A DNA stretch of 64,000 bases from Clostridia bacterium. Lineage in GTDB: Bacteria > Bacillota > Clostridia > Oscillospirales > Butyricicoccaceae. Every line of letters starts with the position of its first letter. The first letter of the stretch is position 1. The notes beneath the pieces were generated by a model. It was not told the DNA's origin. It ran no database searches and was given only the letters and a program-made list of their open reading frames with translations. The stretch is taken from contig JAFXDF010000026.1 in the NCBI GenBank assembly GCA_017521295.1, positions 1-64,000 of the forward strand. The letters are read 5' to 3'. Of the stretch, positions 24,249 through 30,476 are shown in pieces. The translations under genes were made by a program, and so were the position numbers.

Positions 24249-24677
24249 TTAGAAATCACCGATAAAGTCGTGCTCGGCGTCCATCAGATCCCAGATGTAG
24301 TCAAAGCACAGGCCGCCCTCCTCGGTGGTGAGGAAGAAGGGATCCTTGCGGATGGTATCGGTGGAATTGATGGTCAGGGTCTCCACCAGTTCCCCCTTTT
24401 CATCGGTAAAGGTCATACGGAACCGATAGCCCATCTCCAGAATGGAGATGCCGGTGCGGCGTACGGGGACGCTCTGAATGTTCTCTACAATATAGGTAAT
24501 GTCCTTCTGCTTGGTGATCTCGCTTTCCGAGCCGGTGTTGCCGTCAAAAATGGTGATGGCGGCGATATCCGCAGGGTCTACGCCCTTCAGAAAGGTCACA
24601 GGGGCATAGTAATAGGCGACCAGGATCAACAGCAGGATCGGAAACCAGGTCCACTTTATAATTTTCCAGAAACGCAT
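24249..24677 (-). CDS. Small membrane-anchored protein of unknown function (DUF5301-like)
   Basis: A 142-residue protein with one N-terminal helix (about 8-25) and a soluble domain: ITIFDGNTGSESEITKQKD, then RFRMTFTDEKGELVETLTIN and DPFFLTTEEGGLCFDYIWDLM. The pattern resembles small clostridial proteins with a calculated strand-rich domain that respond to nothing known. RBS AAGGAGG and a good promoter at 24726-24754 support a real gene. Confidence 0.6.
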   Translation of the reverse strand: MRFWKIIKWTWFPILLLILVAYYYAPVTFLKGVDPADIAAITIFDGNTGSESEITKQKDITYIVENIQSVPVRRTGISILEMGYRFRMTFTDEKGELVETLTINSTDTIRKDPFFLTTEEGGLCFDYIWDLMDAEHDFIGDF

Positions 24678-24725
24678 GGGGGCATCCTCCTTGTCGCGTA
24701 CGGGGCGACTGGTATGATTTTCTTT

Positions 24726-24754
24726 ATTCTAACATATTTTTTCCGGAGAAACAA
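24726..24754 (-). promoter_or_regulatory. Promoter of the two small membrane protein genes
   Basis: Minus strand TTGTTT (24749-24754), 17-bp spacer, TAGAAT (24726-24731). Divergent from the SPFH promoter 12 bp away. Confidence 0.65.
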
Positions 24755-24765
24755 CCAGAAACCGC

Positions 24766-24794
24766 TTGACAGGCCAATATTGTCATGATATGAT
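24766..24794 (+). promoter_or_regulatory. Promoter of the SPFH operon
   Basis: TTGACA (24766-24771), 17-bp spacer, TATGAT (24789-24794). The minus-10 runs into a 16-bp palindrome. Confidence 0.85.
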
Positions 24795-24808
24795 TTTGAT
24801 ATCAAAAT
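24793..24808. promoter_or_regulatory. 16-bp perfect palindrome ATTTTGATATCAAAAT at the SPFH transcription start
   Basis: Two 8-bp half sites meet without a gap, covering the end of the minus-10 box and the predicted start point, an ideal place for a repressor. The operon itself encodes a ribbon-helix-helix protein that could bind it. Confidence 0.65.
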
Positions 24809-24829
24809 AACTCGAGAGGAGAAAGAGAT

Positions 24830-25858
24830 ATGAACGAGAAGGTTTTGAACAAAAATAAAAACGGTATGCTGGTGCTGCTGCTGGTGATCCTGGGGTATGC
24901 GGCCGGCATCGGCGGCGTTGTCTTTATGGCCGCTTTCGGCTATTTCCTGGGTTGGCTGTTCGTTCCCATCATGATCGTCCTGATCGCCTGGCTGGCGCTG
25001 GGCTGGATCCTGCTGTGCGGTCTGAAGGTGCTCAAGCCCCAGGAGGCTCTGGTGCTCACCCTGTTCGGCAAATATGTAGGCACCCTGAAGGGTGAGGGCT
25101 TCTACTGGGTCAACCCCTTCTGCACGGCCGTCAATCCCGCCGCCAAGACCAAGCTGAACCAGAGCGGTGACGTGGACGGCGGCAGCCACGGCAAGTCCAT
25201 CGTGCTCAATGCCGGTCAGCAGGTCAACATGGCTGAAATGCCCTCCAAAAAGGTCTCTCTGAAGATCATGACCCTGAACAACGCCCGTCAGAAGATCAAC
25301 GACTGCCTGGGCAACCCGGTGGAGATCGGCATCGCCGTCATGTGGCGTGTCACCGACACCGCAAAGGCGGTCTTCAACGTGGACAACTATAAGGAATACC
25401 TGTCCCTGCAGTGCGACAGCGCCCTGCGGAACATCGTCCGCATCTACCCCTATGACGTGGCACCCAACGTGGACACCACCGGCGACGGTCATGCCGACGA
25501 GGGCAGCCTGCGGGGCTCCAGCGAAGTGGTGGCCGCCCGCATCCGGGACGAGATCCAGTCCAAGGTAGCCGAGGCCGGTCTGGAGATCATCGAGGCCCGC
25601 ATCACCTATCTGGCCTATGCGCCCGAGATCGCGGCCGTCATGCTGCAGCGTCAGCAGGCTTCCGCCATCATCGACGCCCGCAAGATGATCGTGGACGGCG
25701 CCGTTGGCATGGTGGAAATGGCGCTGGAGCGCCTCAACGAAGGTCAGCTGGTGAACCTGGACGAGGAGCGCAAGGCCGCCATGGTGTCCAACCTGCTGGT
25801 GGTGCTGTGCGGCAACCATGACGCCCAGCCCATCGTCAACACCGGCAGCCTGTATTAA
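24830..25858 (+). CDS. SPFH (band 7) domain membrane protein
   Basis: A 342-residue protein with two adjacent transmembrane helices near residues 14-35 and 38-62, then an SPFH domain from about 70 to 290: LKPQEALVLTLFGKYVGTLKGEGFYWVNPF at its start, PVEIGIAVMWRVTDTAKAVFNVDNY, and the C-terminal helix EAGLEIIEARITYLAYAPEIAAVMLQRQQA. SPFH proteins form large rings at the membrane and often attend membrane protein quality control. It heads an operon with a tiny membrane protein, a YbjQ protein and a ribbon-helix-helix protein, an arrangement seen in many bacteria. RBS GGAGAAAGAG. Confidence 0.88.
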   Translation: MNEKVLNKNKNGMLVLLLVILGYAAGIGGVVFMAAFGYFLGWLFVPIMIVLIAWLALGWILLCGLKVLKPQEALVLTLFGKYVGTLKGEGFYWVNPFCTAVNPAAKTKLNQSGDVDGGSHGKSIVLNAGQQVNMAEMPSKKVSLKIMTLNNARQKINDCLGNPVEIGIAVMWRVTDTAKAVFNVDNYKEYLSLQCDSALRNIVRIYPYDVAPNVDTTGDGHADEGSLRGSSEVVAARIRDEIQSKVAEAGLEIIEARITYLAYAPEIAAVMLQRQQASAIIDARKMIVDGAVGMVEMALERLNEGQLVNLDEERKAAMVSNLLVVLCGNHDAQPIVNTGSLY

Positions 25859-25861
25859 GCC

Positions 25862-26086
25862 ATGAAGAAAAAGGGTTTGGTAGGCGCGGTGGTTTCCGCG
25901 CTGTGCATCCTGCTCTATTACGGCGCCGCACTGGTGCTGTTCGCCCTCATCCCCGACTTCCCCTGGTGGGGAAAGGTGCTGCTGAGCCTGATCCCCCTGG
26001 GCGTGTGCGCGGTGGTGGTCCTGGTGCTGGTACAGCGCATCCGGGAGCTGAAGAGCGGCGAGACCGATGATCTGGACAAGTATTAA
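25862..26086 (+). CDS. Small two-helix membrane protein
   Basis: A 74-residue protein with two hydrophobic helices (about 8-29 and 35-57) around a DFPWWGK turn, then a charged tail RELKSGETDDLDKY. It starts 3 bp after the SPFH gene and ends just before the YbjQ gene's AAGGAGG, so it is part of the operon. No family recognised. Confidence 0.75.
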   Translation: MKKKGLVGAVVSALCILLYYGAALVLFALIPDFPWWGKVLLSLIPLGVCAVVVLVLVQRIRELKSGETDDLDKY

Positions 26087-26098
26087 GGAGGAAACGCT

Positions 26099-26413
26099 AT
26101 GCTGATCGTGACAACTGATTATATCGCAGGCAAGGAACTGGAAATGCTGGGCATCGTCAAGGGCAGCACCATCCAGACCAAGCATCTGGGCAAAGACATC
26201 ACCCAGAGCTTCAAGACTCTGGTGGGCGGCGAGCTGACGGCCTATACCGAAATGATGAACGACGCCCGGGCTCTGGCCACCAAGCGGATGGTGCAGGAGG
26301 CCGAGGCCATGGGCGCGGACGCCATCGTGGGCGTGCGCTACGGCTCTGCCGCCGTGATGCAGGCCGCCGCCGAAGTCATGGCCTACGGCACCGCCGTCAA
26401 GTTCCGGGTGTGA
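26099..26413 (+). CDS. YbjQ family protein (heavy-metal-binding domain-like)
   Basis: A 104-residue member of the DUF74/YbjQ family, which forms pentameric rings. Conserved features are [24 protein letters not shown] at the start, [23 protein letters not shown] and the end [22 protein letters not shown] with family-typical small residues. Despite the old name, metal binding is not proven. RBS AAGGAGG. Confidence 0.9.
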   Translation: MLIVTTDYIAGKELEMLGIVKGSTIQTKHLGKDITQSFKTLVGGELTAYTEMMNDARALATKRMVQEAEAMGADAIVGVRYGSAAVMQAAAEVMAYGTAVKFRV

Positions 26414-26417
26414 TCTT

Positions 26418-26618
26418 ATGGCAGACAACAAGAAGCAGATCCCGCTGCGGCTCTCCCCCAAGCTGTATGCCGCCATCGCCGCCTGGGCGGAGGACGATTT
26501 CCGCTCGGTAAACGGTCAGATCGAGTATCTGCTCACCGAGTGTGTCCGCCAGCGGAAGAAAAACGGAAAGTATGTCTCCGACGAGATTGACATGCCGATA
26601 GAACTGGATATTGAATGA
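26418..26618 (+). CDS. Ribbon-helix-helix (Arc-type) protein
   Basis: A 66-residue protein with an Arc/MetJ fold: strand [15 protein letters not shown], helix [22 protein letters not shown], then a charged tail. Proteins of this group are often mis-annotated as PTS subunits. Strand residues that would contact DNA are present. It is the fourth gene of the SPFH operon and a candidate repressor for the palindrome at 24793-24808; that link is inference. Confidence 0.78.
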   Translation: MADNKKQIPLRLSPKLYAAIAAWAEDDFRSVNGQIEYLLTECVRQRKKNGKYVSDEIDMPIELDIE

Positions 26619-26619
26619 A

Positions 26620-26655
26620 AAAGCCGCCGCACCCACGGGTGCGGCGGTATTTTGT
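26620..26655. terminator. Bidirectional terminator
   Basis: Stem CCGCCGCACC / GGTGCGGCGG with a 4-nt loop, A-rich on the left and TATTTTG on the right. Ends the SPFH operon and the convergent anti-sigma-like gene. Confidence 0.85.
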
Positions 26656-27528
26656 TTACTGAAATCCGTCCATGACCTGCTGTACAGTTTCCAACAGGGC
26701 AGTTTCATCTTTATCGTTGAAGTACATAGCTACACTGGCATTATTGCAGTTCATGAACGTCCGTGCACACCAAAAGTCGTGATTGGGGTACCGGCCGAAG
26801 GCAATGGTGTACTCCATGCCGGACGCTGTCTTCCGGGTTTCCAACGGCCCATACTCTGCCGCATCCATATCCGGATCTTCCGGTATCGACTGGGTATACC
26901 GCATAATACCGCCATCTTCGTCTGTGTAGAGATGTGCATCCAAACCGATGTGCACACCGTTTAGGGAGTAACTGGAACTCAAATCGACTCCATTCAGACC
27001 TCCCCACGTGGGAACCGCCAGATACAGGCTGCAGTGATACGTCGTAATGACCGTCCCGTTTTTGTCCGCCATGTTGCTCACGCCTTTTCCTGCCCCTTCC
27101 AAAGCAGTATTGTCAAGTACGTTGTACCCCATGAAGGTTTCTGCCTCCTCCCAGCTGTCGAAGTACAAATATCCGTCCTGAGGCGCACGCGACCCATTCA
27201 GCGACTCGATATACCGCACCCGCTGCCACAGTTCTTCCGAAAAGGTTTCCCCCGGAACGTGGTTGGGATTCTCCACCACAAAACCATCCTTTTTGTTTTC
27301 CAATTGTAAATATTCCGGCAACTCTTCCGCGCTGTAGTGATTCACCGTAAAGTATTTTGCAACCGCCGCGCCAACGGGGAGCACCACCATCAGCGCCAGG
27401 CAAGCCGCTACGGCCACGGGGCGCAGCCAGCCCGTTTTCTTCCGGGGCGCGTTCGCCCGTTCCATCAGACTATCCACCGCGCTTTCCGGCACGGTGATGC
27501 GCTCCAGTTCCATGTTATAGCGATTCAT
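26656..27528 (-). CDS. Membrane protein paired with ECF sigma factor (putative anti-sigma)
   Basis: A 290-residue protein with a short inner N-terminus (MELERITVPESAVDSLMERA), one transmembrane helix near residues 37-57 and an outer domain of 230 residues containing GYNVLDNTALEGAGKGVSN and DKNGTVITTYHCSLYLAV. The ATG overlaps the sigma-factor stop (ATGA), so the two are translationally coupled. Organisation matches clostridial sigma/anti-sigma pairs with DUF4367-like outer domains. The anti-sigma role is inferred from pairing. Confidence 0.62.
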   Translation of the reverse strand: MNRYNMELERITVPESAVDSLMERANAPRKKTGWLRPVAVAACLALMVVLPVGAAVAKYFTVNHYSAEELPEYLQLENKKDGFVVENPNHVPGETFSEELWQRVRYIESLNGSRAPQDGYLYFDSWEEAETFMGYNVLDNTALEGAGKGVSNMADKNGTVITTYHCSLYLAVPTWGGLNGVDLSSSYSLNGVHIGLDAHLYTDEDGGIMRYTQSIPEDPDMDAAEYGPLETRKTASGMEYTIAFGRYPNHDFWCARTFMNCNNASVAMYFNDKDETALLETVQQVMDGFQ

Positions 27529-27983
27529 GCTTCATCCTCCTCGATCCAGTTTTTCAGCAGGGCACGGGCACGGTGGAGCCGCATCCGCAGGGTGCTTTCC
27601 TTGACCCCCAGCAGCTCCGCGCACTCCTTTGTGCTGTACCCCTCGTAATAATGCAGATAGACCGCCGCCCGCAGACCCTTTGGCAGGCGGTCGATGAGCT
27701 CCCGCAGGGTCTCCCCCGCCGCATCCGATGCAGGGATGGTTTCGGGCAGCTCCTCCCGCCGTTTGTACCAGGGCGACCGCAACCTGCTGCGGCACAGATT
27801 GGCGGTGACCTTCAGCAGCCAGGCCCGCTCCCGGGCTTCATCCGGGAACTCCGGCTGTTTTCGCAGCCATTGGAGGAACACCTCCTGCCAGACGTCATCG
27901 GCCTCATTGGGGCAGATGCTGATGGCCATGCGGTACACCCGGTCGCCCTGCCGGGCGATCAGCTCCTTCAATTTATCCTGCAA
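27525..27983 (-). CDS. ECF-type RNA polymerase sigma factor
   Basis: A 152-residue sigma70-family protein with region 2 (QGDRVYRMAISICPNEADDVWQ and VFLQWLRKQPEF, about 12-55) and region 4 (RLPKGLRAAVYLHYYEGYS, CAELLGVKESTLRMRLHRAR, about 95-148). The TTG at 27983 has AAGGAGGG nine bases ahead. An ATG at 28025 lies at the predicted minus-10 and is rejected as start. Upstream is TGTGAC-N19-TTATATAG, similar to the motif before the first sigma gene. Confidence 0.82.
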   Translation of the reverse strand: MQDKLKELIARQGDRVYRMAISICPNEADDVWQEVFLQWLRKQPEFPDEARERAWLLKVTANLCRSRLRSPWYKRREELPETIPASDAAGETLRELIDRLPKGLRAAVYLHYYEGYSTKECAELLGVKESTLRMRLHRARALLKNWIEEDEA

Positions 27984-28057
27984 GGGCAGCTCCCTCCTTT
28001 CCGTATACTGAAAACCGGCTTTCATCTATATAACGCACAGAACCAGCCTTTTGTCAC

Positions 28058-28085
28058 AAAAAAACGCCCCGCGGGGCGCTTTTTA
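28058..28085. terminator. Terminator CGCCCC-GC-GGGGCG
   Basis: A 6-bp GC stem with seven A on the left and TTTTT on the right, overlapping the stop codon of the XRE gene. It isolates the sigma gene promoter from the convergently-placed upstream transcript. Confidence 0.8.
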
Positions 28086-28844
28086 TGATTCATACTTTTT
28101 TGCCAGATACCAAATCGGCGGCAGCAGGGTCAGGATGAGGACCAGTGCCATGACCTGACCGCTGTTTGCCGCCCAGAAAACGGGCACCCATCGGCTGCCC
28201 GCCAGCCACAGCAACGGCGAAAGCCACATACCCAACAGGCTCCACCACCGGAGATACCACAGGATATACGGCCAGTTGCGGTTGTTGAACGCCATCCCAG
28301 GCAGATTCATCCGCAGAGGCCCATCACTGAAAGCACCGATGCGGTTTTCATCATAATACCGTGGTAGCCGCTCCCGGACATACAGCCAGAAAAAACCGCT
28401 GAACACCCCGCATATTACCATGACCAGCCCCAGGCCTTCCAAAAGCGCCCGGGTGCTTTCCTCCATGGTCAGCAGTCCCAGCATCTCCAGTATCGCCATT
28501 CCCACCGCTGACAACCAGAGGATCAGGTTTTTCTTTCGCAAACGGCGCTCCGGTTCCGGGTCGGACAGGGCCACCGCCTTTTTCACCAGCGCTTCGATCT
28601 GTTGGGGTGACAGATCGCCCATATCCACCCGGCGGCATTCCAGAAGCTCGGTGGCCGTCACGCCCAAGGCCTGGGCCAACGGCACCATCAGTGCCACGTC
28701 GGGAAGGCTCAGGCCCCGTTCCCATTTGGACACCGCCTTATCGGTGACCATCACCGTCTGGGCAAGTTCTTTTTGGGTCATTCCCTTTTCTTTTCGCAGT
28801 TGGGCCACAAAAGCGCCAAACCGCTCTTTATCCAGTTGATACAT
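28083..28844 (-). CDS. XRE-family regulator fused to a membrane domain
   Basis: A 253-residue protein. Residues 6-62 are an XRE helix-turn-helix (RKEKGMTQKELAQTVMVTDKAVSKWERGLSLPD). After a linker (LSPQQIEALVKKAVALSDPE) come four or more hydrophobic helices from about residue 108 to 250, so the regulator is tethered to the membrane. Start ATG at 28844 follows AGAGGTGAGCGTA. It is divergent from the DUF2974 gene, and an inverted repeat lies on both promoters, which points to direct control of that gene and itself. Confidence 0.8.
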   Translation of the reverse strand: MYQLDKERFGAFVAQLRKEKGMTQKELAQTVMVTDKAVSKWERGLSLPDVALMVPLAQALGVTATELLECRRVDMGDLSPQQIEALVKKAVALSDPEPERRLRKKNLILWLSAVGMAILEMLGLLTMEESTRALLEGLGLVMVICGVFSGFFWLYVRERLPRYYDENRIGAFSDGPLRMNLPGMAFNNRNWPYILWYLRWWSLLGMWLSPLLWLAGSRWVPVFWAANSGQVMALVLILTLLPPIWYLAKKYES

Positions 28845-28864
28845 TACGCTCACCTCTTGCACAT

Positions 28865-28893
28865 ATCATAGCCCGAGCAGGACAGCTGCGCAA
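28865..28893 (-). promoter_or_regulatory. Promoter of the XRE-membrane regulator
   Basis: Minus strand TTGCGC (28888-28893), 17-bp spacer, TATGAT (28865-28870). Its minus-35 touches the left arm of the inverted repeat at 28891. Confidence 0.7.
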
Positions 28894-28916
28894 CCGACCA
28901 ACGGTGGAATCGGTTG
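28891..28916. promoter_or_regulatory. Operator-like inverted repeat CAACCGA-N12-TCGGTTG between divergent promoters
   Basis: Perfect 7-bp arms at 28891-28897 and 28910-28916. The left arm overlaps the minus-35 of the leftward promoter and the right arm the minus-35 of the rightward promoter, so one bound dimer could control both. Confidence 0.7.
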
Positions 28917-28942
28917 ATTTTTGCCCTGCCGATTGGTATACT
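28914..28942 (+). promoter_or_regulatory. Promoter of the DUF2974 gene
   Basis: TTGATT (28914-28919), 17-bp spacer, TATACT (28937-28942), 30 bp before the ATG. Confidence 0.75.
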
Positions 28943-28971
28943 GGTTAAAAACCTTGCTTGGGAGGGCGCTT

Positions 28972-30066
28972 ATGGACAACATCATCACCTATGCCGAAAG
29001 CTGTCTGGACACCTTTGAGCAGAAGCCCTTCTGCGACGTGGACAGCCTCGTTCTGTCCTGTCTGGCCTATCTGGATATTCCCGCCCAGCTGGCGGCAGGC
29101 CGCACCTGGCGTGGCCTGCGTCTGGCCGAGCTGTACCGGGCGGAGCACTTTGACCGCCTGTTTTCGGTGACCTTCGCCCCTCAAAAGACCCGGGAACTGC
29201 TGACCGCTCTGGCGGCCAGCCCCCGGTTCCGCGACATTCGGGTGATGGGCTATACCGCCACCCTGGACGCCGTCCGGGAAAAGCAGTTTTCTGCCATGAC
29301 CTTCCGTCTGGCGCCCAAGCTGTCCTATATCGCCTTTCGCGGCACCGACTCCACCCTGGTGGGCTGGAAGGAGGATTTCAACATGGCCTTCCGCACGCCG
29401 GTGCCTGCACAGGAAGCCGCCCGGGTCTATCTCACCGCCGCCGCCCTCCACTGCCCCGGACAGATTTTGCTGGGCGGACACTCCAAGGGCGGCAATCTGG
29501 CGGTCTACGCGGCGGCATTCTGTGGAAAGCGGCTGCAAAAGCGCATCGGCACAGTCTATTCCCACGACGGGCCGGGCTTTTTGCCCGAGGTGTTGGAAAG
29601 CGACGGCTTATCCAGCATCGTGGACCGCATCCAAAAGACCCTGCCCCAGTCCTCGGTGGTGGGCATGCTTCTGGAGCACCAGGAGCGCTATAAAATCATC
29701 AAAAGCAAGGGCGTCAGCCTGCTGCAGCACGACCCCTTCACCTGGGAGGTCAAAGACGGCGCGTTTCTGCCGTTGGAGCATCTGACGGTGGATGCCCGGC
29801 ACCTGGACCGCACCCTCACGGCCTGGCTGCAGCAGATGGACCACGGCCAGCGGGAGCGTATGGTGGACGCGCTCTTCGGCATCCTCAGCAGCACCGATGT
29901 GCGCACCTTTGACCAGCTGCGCACCGACTGGCACAAGACCATCCCGGCGGTGGCCCGGGAGGCCGCCAAGCTGGACCAGGAGACCCGGGAGCTGCTCTTC
30001 CGGGCGCTGAAGGAGCTGGCCGCCCTCAGTCTGAAAACCCTGCCGGCCTCGCTGAAAAAGGAATAA
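28972..30066 (+). CDS. DUF2974 (Mbeg1-like) alpha/beta hydrolase
   Basis: A 364-residue cytoplasmic protein of the lipase-like alpha/beta hydrolase fold. The nucleophile elbow is GGHSKGGNLAVYAA near residue 165 (Ser within G-H-S-K-G), preceded by LSYIAFRGTDSTLVGWKEDFNM near 120 and followed by YSHDGPGFLPEV near 190. Family members are annotated Mbeg1-like, and their substrates are unknown. The ATG at 28972 has GGGAGGGCGCTT ahead; an in-frame ATG at 28921 lies inside the promoter. Confidence 0.85.
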   Translation: MDNIITYAESCLDTFEQKPFCDVDSLVLSCLAYLDIPAQLAAGRTWRGLRLAELYRAEHFDRLFSVTFAPQKTRELLTALAASPRFRDIRVMGYTATLDAVREKQFSAMTFRLAPKLSYIAFRGTDSTLVGWKEDFNMAFRTPVPAQEAARVYLTAAALHCPGQILLGGHSKGGNLAVYAAAFCGKRLQKRIGTVYSHDGPGFLPEVLESDGLSSIVDRIQKTLPQSSVVGMLLEHQERYKIIKSKGVSLLQHDPFTWEVKDGAFLPLEHLTVDARHLDRTLTAWLQQMDHGQRERMVDALFGILSSTDVRTFDQLRTDWHKTIPAVAREAAKLDQETRELLFRALKELAALSLKTLPASLKKE

Positions 30067-30069
30067 AGA

Positions 30070-30104
30070 AAAGCAGGATACCCCAATGGGGTATCCTGCT
30101 TTTT
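30070..30104. terminator. Terminator of the DUF2974 gene
   Basis: Long perfect stem AAAGCAGGATACCCC / GGGGTATCCTGCTTT with a 3-nt AAT loop and a T-run. Confidence 0.9.
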
Positions 30105-30106
30105 GA

Positions 30107-30121
30107 TGCCGGCGGTGGGAC
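30107..30121. repeat. 15-bp copy of the tRNA-Leu 3' end (TGCCGGCGGTGGGAC)
   Basis: Identical to 30258-30272 inside the tRNA-Leu gene, in the same orientation, 151 bp away, and likewise placed directly behind a strong terminator hairpin. It looks like a remnant of a duplicated tRNA or of recombination at the tRNA end. Confidence 0.6.
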
Positions 30122-30222
30122 ACCTTCGCGCCAAGTGCCGCCACAAGTGGCGGTTGCGCTTCGGAATGGCGCCTGCGGGCGCGCATCTCACCCGGTGGGT
30201 TCTCGTCCTCACCGCACAAAGC
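30122..30222. other. Structured GC-rich intergenic block
   Basis: No gene. The block contains a perfect hairpin CCGCCAC-AA-GTGGCGG (30138-30153), a GCGCC-TGCG-GGCGC hairpin and a CACCCGGTGGGT dyad. It could be a dispersed intergenic repeat or part of a structured RNA. Confidence 0.4.
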
Positions 30223-30251
30223 AAAAAGGCACCCCGTTGGGGTGCCTTTTT
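30223..30251 (-). terminator. Terminator of tRNA-Leu
   Basis: Stem AAAGGCACCCC / GGGGTGCCTTT with a 3-nt loop, followed on the minus strand by TTTTTGCTTT. Confidence 0.85.
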
Positions 30252-30254
30252 CTT

Positions 30255-30341
30255 TGGTGCCGGCGGTGGGACTCGAACCCACATGATGTTGCCATCGGCG
30301 GATTTTGAGTCCGCTACGTCTACCAGTTCCATCACGCCGGC
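30255..30341 (-). tRNA. tRNA-Leu (anticodon CAA)
   Basis: An 87-nt class II tRNA including encoded CCA. Acceptor stem GCCGGCG / CGCCGGC, anticodon stem GCGGA / TCCGC enclosing CTCAAAA with anticodon CAA (reads UUG), a long variable arm, and the T-loop GGTTCGAGTCC. Own promoter and terminator flank it. Confidence 0.96.
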
Positions 30342-30358
30342 AAATGGTTTACCATAAT

Positions 30359-30387
30359 AGTATAATGTATCTGATCAAAAAAAACAA
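30359..30387 (-). promoter_or_regulatory. Promoter of tRNA-Leu
   Basis: Minus strand TTGTTT (30382-30387), 17-bp spacer, TATACT (30359-30364), 18 bp before the mature 5' end. Confidence 0.75.
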
Positions 30388-30411
30388 GCCCTATTTTTTG
30401 CAGTTTTTCGA

Positions 30412-30440
30412 TTGCTCCCGATGGTATTTTAAGGTATACT
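30412..30440 (+). promoter_or_regulatory. Promoter of the amidohydrolase operon
   Basis: TTGCTC (30412-30417), 17-bp spacer, TATACT (30435-30440), 36 bp before the first ATG. Confidence 0.7.
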
Positions 30441-30476
30441 GAAGCTGAATTATTATATGTATCAGAGGTGTGTATC

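Noticed and set aside
24656-26476. A 606-codon minus-strand frame opposite the SPFH operon
   Set aside because: Shadow frame with His/Gln-rich content; the plus strand has SPFH, YbjQ and ribbon-helix-helix genes with proper starts.
30107-30121. A second tRNA-Leu gene
   Set aside because: Only the 3' 15 bases match; no anticodon arm or D arm can be formed.
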